Shown here in pieces: positions 47,090 to 57,990 of a stretch of 64,000 bases of DNA. The stretch is from Eurosta solidaginis (taxonomy: Eukaryota; Arthropoda; Insecta; Diptera; Tephritidae): contig NC_090319.1 in NCBI RefSeq assembly GCF_040869045.1, forward strand, positions 46,100,779-46,164,778, given 5' to 3'. Both the position numbers and the translations under genes were made by a program. Below the pieces are notes generated by a model. That model had not been told where the DNA came from, did not search any database, and worked only from the letters and a program-made list of their open reading frames with translations. Positions within the stretch are counted from its first letter, which is position 1. The number at the start of each line of letters is the position of its first letter.

Positions 47090-48030
47090 CACTTTATCTA
47101 CAACGACGGCTCGAAAATGGAAAAGGGAATTGGAGCGGGATGTACTCAACATACCTACAGTTAATTCAATCATTCCGACTTCCTGACGCATGCAGTGTAT
47201 TCCAGGCTGAGGTCTATGCCATAGACAGAGCACCAAATCTGCTTAAAGATAGTGCGGTCTCCAACACCGACGTATCAATCCTTGTTGACAGCCAACCCGC
47301 CTTAAGGGAACTAGAGTCCAACATGATGAAATCGGACATCGTGCGGAGGTGTAAAGCCTCCCTGGCTTCTATAAGTCAGCTCAATGTCTGCGGCATTGAA
47401 GGGAATGAACTCGTGAATGAGATGGCTAAGTAAGATTCCGATTTAGACATAAGTCAGCTGGACAGCTCGGTCCGACCGCCGCTAAGTTATCTCCTTGGAA
47501 GAATTGAGGAATATGGAAGAGGACAACGGACGTGCTATGGACCAAAAGGGTTGACTGCGAAGTCTCAAGATTCTTATGGCCATGCTTGGATAGGAAAGAC
47601 AACAGCTTCCTTTTCAAACTGAACAAATCTGCGGTGAGGGTACTTAAGGGTGTCATCACAGGTCATTGTGCTATCGCACTAATGCTCCGACGGTGGCGAA
47701 TACCAACAAGCTCCCTCTGCAGAAGCTGCCAATATGAGGAGGGAGAGGTGTCAATCTAACACTTTTTCTGCCGATGTCCGGCGCTTCAAAGAAGAACGCT
47801 CAGATTTCTGCGCTCACGGTTCTTCGACAGATTGGCAGAGGTTGGGAAGGTGGACGTCTCACTTCTTCTTGGGTTCATCAGGGAAAGCAAGTGGTTTGTT
47901 GAGAACATTAGAAGGTAATGGAGTTAAACGAATGTACCGCCACCCTGCACTTACTTAGGGTACTCACTTTGGACAAAAATATCTCCGAGTGGAAGTGTGC
48001 GTAATACCCACGCACACCTTCTACCCTAAC
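47090..48030 (+). pseudogene. Family 2 LINE: RNase H and C-terminal Cys-rich tail
   Basis: The frame starts with NDGSKMEKGIGAGC (first catalytic residue Asp in the DGS box), a break, then FRLPDACSVFQAEVYAIDRA (catalytic Glu in QAE), VSILVDSQPALREL (third catalytic Asp) and RRCKASLASISQLNVCGIEG followed by NELVNEMAK. The usual WVPGH before G-I-E-G-N-E is lost. Then, with frame breaks, GHCAIALMLRRWRIPTSSLC followed by RSCQYEEGEV (CX2C), and in another frame RFFDRLAEVGKVDVSLLLGF. The 3' end near 48018-48032 has CCCTAACCTAAAC. Best copy of family 2, but inactive. Confidence 0.78.
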
Positions 48031-48384
48031 CTAAACTTATGGGACTCCTTGTTGTTTATATTTTAATACTTTAACTAAAGTCTGAGAAATCAGGTTATGT
48101 TATACTTGAAGCCGTCATGCTCCCTTAAATTAAATAGCACCATCACCACCGCGGTAACCGCTATAAACATATAAATAAAATGCGGACTGAATCAAGAGAA
48201 ACGAAACATAAAAATGTAGAAGAATTAGACATGAAGTACGACATGATGGTGTCCTATCCCCACTTTTTTCTAACTTTTACATACCGAAGCTCCCTCCTCT
48301 ATCAGCAGAAAATACCAGTGTGTCCTAAGCCAATGAATGTATAATAATGGTTCTTGACCTTCCGTTGATGTTTTAAAACTAAAA
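48031..48384. other. No gene seen
   Basis: AT-rich spacer between two LINE relics. Confidence 0.35.
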
Positions 48385-48960
48385 ATTTTATCATTTGTGT
48401 TTCCAGTTGTTTCATCTTGTGAAATCTGGCACTGTCATCCAACAAGTTTTCGGCAATTTTATTTGCAATGTGGACAAATTATATATCAACTACATCCACG
48501 TCGATGGCATTCCGCTAGCGACTGCCCTAAACCCAAATACACTTGGCATGACGATCGATCAAGAACTAAATTTTGGCGATCATGCAGCTTCAATTGTACC
48601 TAAAGTCCAGGGCTGTCCTGTATCTTGCCGGTAGTACTTTGCGATAAGAAAAAATTACGATTGAAAACATTTGTAAAACAATTCACCGATCACTTGTATG
48701 CTACGCGTGCTTTAGTTTTGTCCCCGATCATAAAACAAATGTCCTGGAGGCCTATCAAAAACACCGCGCTCAGAAAATCATCTACACAGCGAGGCGAGAA
48801 CGCTCCCCATTAAGCAGATAAATGAAAGCTGAATAACAATTTTTCTGCTGAATAACTAGAAACTTGGGCATCCCAGCAAACATTTGATTGTTAAAGGCGC
48901 GCTTCCATGGAACTTAAAAAGTCACCTGCGTATGTAGTATGAAGAGATCCTGCACATAGA
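48385..48960 (+). pseudogene. Jockey-type LINE on +, RT thumb region (part 1 of the split element)
   Basis: The reading gives YIHVDGIPLATALNPNTLGM, then TIDQELNFGDHAASIVPKVQ (about 48493-48610). This is the conserved block after the RT active site in Jockey-clade ORF2. Then KTFVKQFTDHLYATRALVLS, and KNTALRKSSTQRGE. Frameshifts separate the parts. The same ORF resumes at 50240 and again beyond the 8.7-kb insertion at 59064. Confidence 0.7.
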
Positions 48961-49339
48961 AAGTCAGACGTGTAGAAAAAAGCACGAAAAGGCCCTCAAA
49001 AACATCCAAAAAGTCGTCGATTTACAATTGCCCGGTGGACCCCGTTTCCCGATAGTGAACTCATTGTACTCCAAACGTCTGACTTCTATTGCAGTGGCAG
49101 ATGGTACTATCCTAGATGGTGCCAAACACTTCTGACGACACTTCTGTTTCTCGGCACGTATAAAATGTTTGAACAAGTACTTCAAAGATTGTTTAGCGGA
49201 GTAAGACTAGAACGAAGTGGTTCAATTTCCTTCATATCTTGTGAAGTACGGTTGCTGTTATATTAGTGGTAACATGATTGGCCAACCAGTAGGCTAGTGA
49301 GATTATTTTGGACCTTACCTACGGTCGTTTTGCTTAACA
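48961..49339. other. Unassigned; probably more of the Jockey-type element
   Basis: Near 48985 a phrase like EKALKNIQK may belong to the Jockey ORF. The rest shows no clear match. Confidence 0.3.
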
Positions 49340-49990
49340 ACGGCTAGGTTAGGTTAGGTTATTATAAATGCCCTAAGTGAGAGCCTCGTAGCGGCACATA
49401 CTTGCTTTTCCCGATGAACTTAAGTAGGCGCGGAAGATACACCTTCTCAATCTCTGCCATACCGTCAAGAAACCCTCGAGCCAGAAATCTAACTCGTTTT
49501 GTTTGCAGTCCTGGACATCCGCAGAGAAAGTGATGAATCAATTCCGCTTCCTCCTCATCCTGACAGTTCCTGAAGAGGGAGCTTTTAGATATCATCGGTG
49601 CAATAGCGCTATGACCTGTGATGTACTCTCAGTACTCTTACCGCAGATTCCTTTAGCTCGAGAAAGAAGCTAGTTTCTTTCCTATCCAAACATGGTCAGC
49701 GAAGCTCGATACCTCCGCACGATGTCCGGCTTTATCACGATTAATACTTTTAAGTCGGCTTGACTTTCGACAAAGATCATGTTGTCCAAGGCCGTACTCT
49801 TCTGGAGCAGTCTGGCTGTATTCTCTATGGCTTAGATCTTGGCCACTGCGTGAGTAAGAACTCGGTATGACTGGTTATTGCAGATGCTTTGAGTACAGTC
49901 TAGCTTACATTGTCTCCGTCATTCGCGGGCCGTCTGTGTAGGCCCTCCTCTCATTCTTGCTCCGAAGAATACCTCAACAGCTGTCACAAT
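49340..49990 (-). pseudogene. Family 2 LINE relic, tail and degraded RNase H
   Basis: Read on -: SLFRNCQDEEEAELIHHFLC followed by GCPGL (HX3C part of the tail, first Cys pair partly lost), then RVRFLARGFLDGMAEIEKVY and LPRLLKFIGKSKY. It matches the tail of the + copy at 47700-47920. Degraded RNase H sequence lies upstream (49990-49640). On - the 3' end runs into CCTAACCTAACCTAGCC (49343-49360). Confidence 0.65.
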
Positions 49991-50239
49991 TCCACAAGCC
50001 CCACATTCACTTAAAAGAAATATGTTATAAAAAATTATTAGCGTTTTAGAAAAAAACATTTGTACTTACATAAAAATCAACAATAAATTAATAACCTTAC
50101 CTCTTTGAGTACATTTTAATAGAGTTCCGCGAAAACCGCTAAGGTCGACTCTTTTTTAACTTAATATGCGGTCAATTTGTAAACAAACGAAATACATAAG
50201 CAAAAATACAGTTACAAACAACAGCAGGTACAAGGGAGT

Positions 50240-50354
50240 GAGCCCTCCTGCAAATTTCATTTAGTATTTAGGTTTTCTGAACTCGCAGTTGAAGAATGCA
50301 ACCTCACAAGGAAGACGTGCATTACTCTAGCTCAACTTCGATCTGGATACTGTA
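50240..50354 (+). pseudogene. Jockey-type LINE on +, part 2, ending at the insertion point
   Basis: The reading SELAVEECNLTRKTCITLAQ continues LRSGYC and stops exactly where CTGGATACTGTA is followed by the tail of the inserted elements. T-L-A-Q-L-R-S-G-Y-C is a strongly conserved box near the C-terminus of this Jockey lineage. Confidence 0.75.
50343..50354. repeat. 12-bp target site duplication (left) of the nested LINE block
   Basis: CTGGATACTGTA, repeated exactly at 59064-59075. Confidence 0.85.
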
Positions 50355-50640
50355 TTTTTTATTGTTATTATTATTATTATTATTACTACGTTGTTTTTTT
50401 TTTTTTGTTACGTGGAAGGAGGGAATGCTTTAGGCACTAACCGCGTTGTTAAGCCTCGGTGCTACTCTCTGTAGCAGCGTGCCTCTCCGGGTGTAGGACT
50501 CCCTTTCTTTCTCTTCATGGGCTACCCACTAAAACCTAACCTCCCACGGCCCGCATATTTGCCGCACCTGGGATCGCGTTTAGCATAACTTCGGGTACGG
50601 AAGAGCGCTACGTGAGCTCTTTGGCTACTCTCACGTTATT
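50355..50640 (-). other. 3' untranslated region and tail of R1-clade copy B, next to a (TAA)n tract
   Basis: Read on -, a non-coding stretch ends with CCACGTAAC, 12 A residues, CAACGTAG, then TAATAATAATAATAATAATAA and CAATAAAAAA before the target duplication. The TAA tract probably belongs to the RNase H LINE into whose tail the R1-clade pair was inserted. Confidence 0.6.
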
Positions 50641-51600
50641 CGGCTAAGCAACCAACTTTCCGTTTAGCAAGGAGAATATTTCCTTGCATATCTGCTGACC
50701 ATGTCCCATCTGTCATTTCCGCAGGTCATTTTATGGATTACACTGCCCGGGGATATGTCGCCTAGTGTTACTTCCATTCTTCCTTGTTGCTGTGCGAAGT
50801 GATCTCATTCGAAAAAGGTGTGGCGTACGTCGTCTATTAGCCCACAGTATAAGCAATACGGATTTTTAACCTTGCCCATCCTGTGGAGATATTCCCGGAA
50901 GTAGCCGTGGCCACTTAAAAACTATGTCAGGTAGAAGTCAACCTCTCCATGTGGCCGTTCTAACCATGGCTCCAGCTCGGGCATTAGTTCCCTGGTACAC
51001 TTGCCTGCAGTACTGCAGCTTCATTGCTGCTGTCAGCGTAGGGTAGAATCTTCTCGTGCCTGCGAGGCAGCAACATCTCTGCGTACTTCTCCTCGGAGGT
51101 GGTAAAATTATTTCCTCTCCTCAGCTAGAAGATGTATCGGTATGGTTCCCGCAATAAGAAGAACTGCATCTGCGGATAACGTGCGGTAAGCTGAGGCAAC
51201 TCCTATCGCACCTCTGCGTTGGACAGAAGTAATAGCTGCTCGGTACATTCGGAATTTCATTGCAACCACCCACATTTCTGCACCGTACAAGAGTATAGAA
51301 TCCGAAGCAGAAGCAAACAGATTTCTTATACATGGCCTTGGCCCGCCTATGTTTGCCATTAATCGACTAAGTATCCTACGGTATGCGCAGTTTTCTAGCA
51401 GGCTCCTTGAAAGTGTTCCGAGAAGGTTAGCTTGCTATCTAGCCTCACCCCAAGGTATTTCGTGCAGCTGCGTGTTTATACTTGTTGTTGTCCAACCATC
51501 ATATTCATAGTGGTGGGAATTCGTCTCTTCGTGAGGATGACGATCCCAGTTTTCGCTGTCGCGTGCTGAAGTCACTGGTCACTCATCCATCTATTTATAC
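50640..51600 (-). pseudogene. R1-clade copy B, ORF2 C-terminal part
   Basis: Read on - across several stops: a segment matching copy A's post-RT region (GAEMWVVAMKFRMYRAAITS, VQRRGAIG, 51290-51210), AEMLLPRRHEKILPYAD, then NPYCLYCGLIDDVRHTFFEC (about 50870-50811). The last is the CX2C...HX4C motif that closes R1-clade ORF2 proteins. It ends before the 3' UTR. Confidence 0.7.
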
Positions 51601-52579
51601 TGCCCATTACTTGGTTTAACTTAAGCTGCGCCAGTTCGCAGTTCCGCGCTATAATTCCGGCAGCCACGTCGTCTGAGAAAGAGACAAGAAAAACACTTTC
51701 TGGCATGTGCAAGCGAAGGAGGCTGTCTTACGAAGCATTCCATTGGTCGGTACCTAACACCGATTCCTGTAGTGCTCCGCCAGTTATCCTCACCTTTCTC
51801 TGACCTTGATTAGTTTCGTACGTGAGCCAGAGATCTTTTGGGTAGTCCCTTAAGAGTGTTTCAACGCATCGAGCATGTCGTCCCACCTGATAGAATTGAT
51901 GGCATTTTTCACGTCCAGCGTGACCAGTAAGACAACCGGCCATTTTGGTGGCACGCGGTTTCGGTTTTCCTGGCCGCATTTATAACCTCAGCTATTAAAT
52001 CTATTGTGGAGTGATCTTTCCGGAACCCATGCTGCCTATGGGAAAGACCTCCTCCATCTTCAATAGCTGCTATCAGCCTTTGTTTAAGGAGGTTTCCATC
52101 ATTTTCCCGGCCGTGTCGAGCAAGCATAATGGTCGAAAAGACGATAGGGAGTTCGGGTATCCCTTGCCTTTCGGGACTAGCAGGAGGTGCGCTTTCTTCC
52201 ACCTAGCCTTACCGGGCTTCATTCTGTGTAGGGCCGCTTTTAGCTCACCTTCGCTGAATGGCTGCACGTCGTGGCCTTCGTGGGTGACGTGGTCACCCTC
52301 TCTGCTTGTGCGTGTGAGGAACCGAGCATCTACAATACTTCGCATCTTTCCCTCATCAATACTTTGGTTCGGTGGGTGGAATTTCTCCATTACTATTATA
52401 TACCCTTGTCCAAAAGGAGCACGATCAATTTCTTTGCAAAGCTGTTTCCAGCTTTTAAGTTTGCTTTGCTTTATGGCGTCACAGAGAACCTTTTTTTCTC
52501 TTTCAGCACTGTCGACTATCTGTCGTGCGCTCGCTTGTACAACAGCGGAGAACTTTGAAGCGTCAACTTTAGTTCCCAT
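51600..52579 (-). pseudogene. R1-clade copy B, reverse transcriptase with two in-frame deletions
   Basis: Matches copy A (IVMEKFHPPNQSIDEGKMRS, then FLTRTSREGD and QPFSEGELKAALHRMKPGK). Relative to A it lacks about 213 bp between 52490 and 52506 (EN to RT linker) and a net 111 bp at about 52205, inside the RT after MKPGK. Both deletions keep the frame. Frame is lost later near 52080 and 51910. The active-site box reads FSDD (about 51665-51680) where A has FADD. Confidence 0.75.
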
Positions 52580-52995
52580 TTTGTTTTCTTACGGGGCGGT
52601 CTCCCTGTCCGACCTCGCTCTGAGTCAATAAGATGGAAGGTGATGTAGTTATGGTCACTACCCGTGAGATCCCTCGCCCTCCATCCAGCCGCCTTAGACA
52701 GCAGGTTTTCCGATACTAATGTAATATCAGGGATAGAGTGTCCAAAGCCCGGTTGCCGATATGTTGGGGTCGTGCCGGAATTCTGAATTACCAATCCAAG
52801 TTGGGCAGCCATTTCTAGCACTAGACTTCCTCTGGGGTTAGCCTGGGCATTCCCCACTCAACAGCCCTAGCATTAAAATCTCCAGCGATGAACACGTTAC
52901 CGGTTTCATCACGCAAATCGTCTTCAAGTAGTTCTAGCTTATCTTTAAACCCTTGAATTGGATCATTTGGGGACAGGTAGCAGCTCACATATGAC
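52516..52995 (-). pseudogene. R1-clade copy B, endonuclease C-terminal half
   Basis: Read on -: CYLSPNDPIQGFKDKLELLE, then FIAGDFNARAVEWGMP (APE active-site G-D-F-N box), a frame break, TPTYRQPGFGHSIPDITLVS, and DLTGSDHNYITFHL (the catalytic S-D-H box). The first half of the endonuclease and the ORF1 zinc knuckles are missing, because an ~850-bp deletion joins ORF1 directly to this point near 52995. Confidence 0.75.
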
Positions 52996-53567
52996 GGTCC
53001 CTGTATCTTCAGGACGAAGCTCGCCCCGGATGGCTCCTACGACCTCGACATAGATCTTTCCCTGGGCTGGTTTAATTGCGAAAGTTGCGGCCGTCTGTTT
53101 CTGGGCTTGACGTTTCTTTTTGTCTTCTTGGCTTGCCCAGGTGGTTTCCTTTGTTCTTTCTCAGGGCATGGTTTGGCTTTCCGGTTCCGTACGGTCGTCC
53201 AGGCCTCGCCCGAGATTTTCTTCGCAGAACTCTCATCGCACTTTTTCTTGGCCTCTGAGGCCCCCGGTTGTGAGCCAGAGTTCGTTCGTTCTCTCTTGTT
53301 CCCACAAGCGCTTTCGGTTCAGGGTACTCTGCGCTTTTACCCTCTAATAAAGAGCGCATGCAACTTAGTGTCCCTTCGAGTTGTACCATTCCGTTCTTTA
53401 TGTCCATCTATACATTTTTCTGTTTGGCCGCAGTAACATGCATCCTGCGAAGTACCATTCTTGCATACTCGAGGAAGTCAGAGGTTTCCCGCCCGTCATT
53501 GCCATCACCTTGCTGTCCAGGGATAGATGGGGTGGCATCTAATTTGCTGCAGTTTGCTCTAGTTTTG
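52995..53567 (-). pseudogene. R1-clade copy B, N-terminal half of ORF1
   Basis: Read on -: DATPSIPGQQGDGNDGRETS, QKNV followed by a stop, then MDIKNGMVQLEGTLSCMRSL and a basic region. It matches copy A's ORF1 at 57200-56620. Its 5' edge, at about 53567, is fused without a gap to copy A's ORF2. Confidence 0.75.
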
Positions 53568-53985
53568 CATGTATCGGTATGGTTCCGCAATAACAAGAAC
53601 TGGTCTGCGGATAATGTGCGGTAAGATGAGGCAATTCGTAGCGCCCCTCTGCGTTGGACAGAAGTAATAGCTGCTCGATACTTTCGGAATTTCTTTGCAT
53701 CTGCCCAAATTTCGGCACCGTACAAGAGTATAGAATCCAAAGCGGAAGCAAGCAGCTTTCTTATACCTGGCCCTGGCCCGCCTGTGTTTGCCATTAATCG
53801 ACTTAAGTATCATATGGTCCTTGCAGTTTTCTCACAGGCTCCATGAAAGTGTTCCGAGAAGATTAGCTTGCTATCTGTCCTCACCCCAAAGTATTTCGTG
53901 CAGCTGCGTGTTTATAATTGTTGTTCTCCAACCATCATATTCATAATGGTGGGAATTCATCTCTTCGTAAGGATTACGATCTCAG
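53568..53985 (-). pseudogene. R1-clade copy A, segment after the RT, truncated at the fusion
   Basis: Read on -: GGPGPGIRKLLASALDSILL, YGAEIWADAKKFRKYRAAIT and SVQRRGALRIASSYRTLSAD. This is the thumb/connection region. At HTDT, copy B's ORF1 follows in an open frame, so the 128-codon ORF here is a chimaera of the two copies. Confidence 0.75.
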
Positions 53986-53986
53986 T

Positions 53987-55208
53987 TTAATGTCCATGGT
54001 CACTCATCCATCTATTTACACTGCGCATTACTTGGTTTAATTTACGCTGCGCCAGCTCGCAGTTCCGTGCCGTAATTACGGCCGCCACGTCGTCTGCGAA
54101 AGCGACAAGAAAAGCACTCTCTAGCATGTGCAAACGAAGGAGGCTGTCATAAGGAGCATTCCAGAGGGCGGGACCTAGCACCGATCCCTGGGCTGCTCCG
54201 CCTGTTATCCTCACCTTTCTCTGACCATGAAATTTTTCGTACATGAGCCAGCGATCTTTTATGTAGTCCCTTAATATGGATAGTAGCAAAGGAGGTCCTT
54301 GAAAGAGTGTTTCAGCGCATATATCATGTCGTCCCACCTCACGGAATTGAAGGCATTTTCACGTCCAGTGTGACCAGTAAGACAACCGGCCTAGCTTGTT
54401 GGCGCGCGGTTTCGGCTTTCCTTACCGTATTTATAACCTCTGCTATGGTATCTATTTTGCAGTGACCTTTCCGGAACCCATGCTGCCGATGGGACAGACC
54501 ACCTCCATCTTCAATGGCTGCTATCAGCCGTTCTTTAAGGAGGCTTTCCATCATTTTCCCGGCCGAGTCGAGCATGCATAATGGTCGAAAAGACGACGGG
54601 GAGTTCGGGTCTCCCTTGCCTTTCGGGATTAGCACGAGGTGGGCTGTTTTCCACTTTGTTGGAAAGATCCTGGTTTCCAGGCATTTGTTATACATATGCA
54701 GCAGCAACTCAGGACTGCTCTCAGCAGCCAGTCTTATTGCTTCAGCTGGTATCACATCCGGTCCTGGCACTTTACCGGGCTTCATTTTGTGTAGGGCCGC
54801 TTTTAGCTCACCTTCGCTGAACGGCTGCCCGTCGTGGTATTCGTGGGTGATGTTGTCACCCTCTCTGCTTGTGCGAGTGAGGAACAGAGCATCTACTATA
54901 CTTCGCATCTTTCCCTCATTCATCGTTTGATTCGGTGGGTGGAATTTCTCTATTACTATTTTATACCCTTGTCCCCAAGGATCACGATCAGCTTCTTTGC
55001 AAAGCTTTATCCAGCTATCAAGTTTCCTTTGCTTTATGGCGGCACAGAGAACATTTTTTGCTCCTTTGTATGCCTCCCCATGCTCTAGCGCGTCAGGCCT
55101 GCTGCGTGCGTGGGTTGCCAGCCTTCGCTTTCTGTGGCATACCCTGCGTAGTTCGGCGATTTCGCTACTCCACCAGTGCACTTGTTTTTTACCTCTCGTA
55201 GGCCCTTT
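53987..55208 (-). pseudogene. R1-clade copy A, reverse transcriptase
   Basis: Read on -: HWWSSEIAELRRVCHRKRRL (linker), QPFSEGELKAALHKMKPGK, VPGPDVIPAEAIR (P-G-P-D box), AHLVLIPKGKGDP, SFRPLCMLDSAGKMMESLL, LSHRQHGFRKGHCKIDTIAE (Q-x-G-F-R box) and VVLLVTLDVK (motif A, with its D). One frameshift near 54345 falls right after motif A. Then VRITGGAAQGSVLGPALWNA (motif B) and FLVAFADDVAAVI (active-site FADD, intact). Only one clear frameshift in about 400 codons makes this the best-preserved RT in the window. Confidence 0.85.
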
Positions 55209-56180
55209 TCATGGCATTGAGGTCTTGCATGCAGGGTTCAGGCAAAGCATGGTGGCTTCTACCGCAGCGTTAGCCGCTTCGGCACTGTCGACTATCTGTC
55301 GTGCGCTCGCTTGTACAACAGCGGAGAACTTTGCAGCGTCAAGTTTAGGGGCGTCAAATTTTGTTTTCATACAGGGTGGTCTCCTTGCCCGACTTTGCCC
55401 TGAGTCATTAAGATGAAAGGTGATGTATTTATGGTCACTACCCGTGAGATCCTCCATCACCCTCCATCCAGCCGCCTTTGACAGCAAGTTGTCCGATACT
55501 AATGTAATATCAGGATAGAGTGTCCAAAGCCTGGTTGCCGATATGTCGGGGTCGTGACGGTATTCAGAATAACCAATCTAAGTCGGGCAGCAATTTCTAG
55601 CACTAGCCTTCCTCTGGAGTTAGTCTGGGGCATTCCCCACTCAACAGCCCTAGCATTAAAATCTCCAGCGACGACCACGTTACCTGCTTCATCACGCAAA
55701 TCATCTTCGAGTAGTTCTAGTTTATCTTTAAACCCTTGAATTGGATCGTTTGGGGACAAGTAGTAGCTCACTAGTGTGGTGTGCGCCACTGTTACGCGTA
55801 CGTAGCCGTTTCCGACAACACGGCTTCGTACGTGGGTGCCAGCGTCTGGGATCCAGATCGCAGCAGCACCTGTTAAGTTGACGTGCCAGTCACTCCTGAC
55901 TCTATAAGGTTCGCTGATGATGGCATATCTGGCTCTGTTTTCAAGAACCAGCTGGTCCAGCAGACTATCGGCTAACCTGGTTCGGTTCAGGTTGTCTTGG
56001 ATGAACCTGGTCACTTGCGCGCCTGTTTGGACTTTTCGGCAGCGAGTGTCTCCCTGAAGGTGCTGCATGCTCCAGACCCGGGAAGGTGGTCGACCTTCTC
56101 TGACTGGCATAAACAGCACTTTGGAGTTTCCGTGCAGGCCGAAGCCTGTTGGCCACTCTGTCCGCACTTCCAGCAAGCAC
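55209..56180 (-). pseudogene. R1-clade copy A, APE-type endonuclease
   Basis: Read on -: TRFIQDNLNRTRLADSLLDQ (N-terminal Q-x-N-L-N box), ARYAIISEPYRVRS (catalytic E in S-E-P-Y), VVVAGDFNARAVEWGMPQTN (G-D-F-N), TPTYRQPGFGHS, one frame break near 55500, then DLTGSDHKYITFHLND (S-D-H box). All key boxes are visible. The start overlaps the end of ORF1, as is common for -1 or reinitiation-linked LINE ORFs. Confidence 0.82.
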
Positions 56181-57407
56181 TGCTCCTATCAGGGCTTTTG
56201 CAGTCTACTTTTTTGTGTCCGTAGCCTAGACACCTGAAGCATCGCTGCACGTCTACCCTCTGTTTAAGCCTGCATTGCAGCCAGCAGATACAGATCTTGC
56301 TCTTGGCTAGTAAAAGGACGCCAACAGCTTCGTCCACTTCAATGGCTGCCATTTTCTGTTCTGGCTGGTTTGCCAAGAAAATAGATACACAGACATGTCC
56401 CGCCATTTCCCCGCCAGCAGCTTTCCTAACAGCCTCGGCAACTTCTTCGGCGGTTGCCAGACAGTCCATGCCCAGCACCTGTAACCGCACTCGCCGTGTA
56501 AGCTGCTTGGTTTCGCCCACTTCTCCAACAGCGCTTCCTATCGCTTGGATGAACGCTGATTTATCGCCGCAACGTGCAGTTTCGATAAGTACACTCCCGA
56601 ATTAGGTTTTTCGGACAGAGCGTATGGGGGTCCCTGTATATTCAGTCCGAAGCTCGCCCCGGATGGCTCCTACGACTTCGGAGTAGTTCTTTCCCTGGCC
56701 TGGTCTAACTACGAAAGTTGCGGCCGTCTGTTTCTGGGCTTGCCTTTTTTTCGCCTTCTTGGCTTGCCAAGGTGGTGTCATTTGTTCTTTCTCGGGGCGT
56801 GGTTTGGCTTTCCGGTTCCTTACGGTCGTCCAGGCCTCGCCCGAGATTGTCTTCGCAGAACCCTCATCGCACTTTTTCTTGTCCTCCGAGGCCCGCGGGT
56901 GGGAGCCAGAGTTCGTTCGTGCTCGTTTGTTCCGAGCCGCTTTCGGTTCGGTGTACTCTGCACTTTTAACCTCTAATAAAGGGCGCATGCGACTCAGTGT
57001 CTCTTCAAGTTGTGCCATGCGGTTCTTTATGTCCATCGACATGTTTTTCTGTTTAGCCGCAGCAGCCTGCATGCTGTGCAGCACAACTCTTGCATGCTCG
57101 AGGAGGTCGACTTGACTTGTCCTCCCCGGTGTTGCACCGCATACGGAGGTTTCCCGCCCGTCATTGCCGTCACCTTGCTGTCCAGAGGTAGATGGGGTGG
57201 CATCTACTTTCCTACTGTTGTCCCTAGCTTTTGTCCCCCCTTGCGTTCGTCATGGGGTGTCCCTGGCCATTGCTGATCCGCCACCTTGTTCTGGTTGGTA
57301 GCGGATTTTAAAACCGGCGATTGGAGCACCTTGCTGCTCCTTTGAAAAGCGGTTACGCCGCTATCATTAACATCGTTACTTTTACGCATTTCAATTGTTT
57401 GGCTCAT
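56011..57407 (-). pseudogene. R1-clade copy A, ORF1 (Gag-like) with three zinc knuckles
   Basis: The start ATG at 57407 gives MSQTIEMRKSNDVNDSG. Frame breaks occur near 57230 and 56600. The middle has SMDIKNRMAQLEETLSRMRP (likely coiled coil) and a Lys/Arg-rich region. The last part (56520-56011) ends with the knuckles CFRCLGYGHKKVDC (CX2CX4HX4C), CWKCGQSGQQASAC (the His is Gln) and CCLCQSEKVDH...GAC. Such triple-knuckle ORF1 proteins are typical of the R1 clade and related LINEs; they bind the element RNA. The second knuckle has lost its His. Confidence 0.82.
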
Positions 57408-57990
57408 TTCTTTTCAGTTGGGTCTCCGCTCCAAGCCGCTATCTCCGCCCGATGTGCAGTCGCCATTTTAGATTCCCGTGATTATCTTTGCATGTGCAGG
57501 GTGGCCACGCGAGGGTTGACACAGGTCCGTATGAGAGTCTGTGTTCAGAGCCAGAATCCGGCGTAAGTCAGGGGTCATCTCAACTGAGCCTGAACCGCCA
57601 ACTTAATGGTGACTTGGCTTCGAACGTACTTGGAGACCTGCCAAGGTTTTAACGAGACGGAAACGAAGACGATATTAGCCCACCAGCCGTTTCGACGAGG
57701 TGTCAGATGGTAGAATACCATCCACGCCAGCCCATAGAAATCTTTTTCTTAACATTTTTCAGTTGTCGCCGTCAGGATCTTACTGGGCTTGATCCTGAGG
57801 ATGTTTATTGAAGTTCTAGGGTGGCACCCACTCGCCCTGCCACCAAGATTCATTGGGTATGTGTGGCCTTTTGCGCCACGCCCTCCTCTATGGTCGCTCT
57901 TGGTCGGGGACTGCTTATTGGTTATTCGCAGCTAACCTACTAGACGCCGTTCATGATCCGCCAATTTTTGACCCCGGTGGAGCCCTGAGC
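57408..57990 (-). other. Probable 5' untranslated region of R1-clade copy A
   Basis: GC-richer than the window average, no ORF on -. It runs from the ORF1 start to the (TAA)n tract at 58000-58034. The boundary is inferred. Confidence 0.45.

Larger units (their letters stand above)
50355..57990 (-). mobile_element. Pair of fused R1-clade non-LTR retrotransposons, head to tail
   Basis: Copy A (53568-57990, upstream on -) has a 5' UTR, ORF1 and ORF2 up to just past the RT. Copy B (50355-53567) starts inside ORF1 and runs to the true 3' end. Their joint at about 53567 fuses A's post-RT segment to B's ORF1. Clade evidence: ORF1 with three CCHC-type knuckles, an APE endonuclease, an F-A-D-D RT, and a C-terminal Cys-x2-Cys...His...Cys motif without RNase H. 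Both outer flanks are (TAA)n: 58000-58034 and 50356-50385. 57408-57990 is taken as the 5' UTR because no other feature is visible. Confidence 0.75.

Noticed and set aside
53076..53436. ORFs of 60-109 codons on + across the R1-clade pair (also 54514-54930, 54997-55416 and 56759-57115)
   Set aside because: Antisense shadows of the - strand ORF1/ORF2 regions, which have clear domains.
57408..57750. Possible rDNA at the 5' end of the R1-clade element
   Set aside because: I looked for 28S-like sequence because R1 elements insert in rDNA, but recognised none; flanks are TAA repeats.
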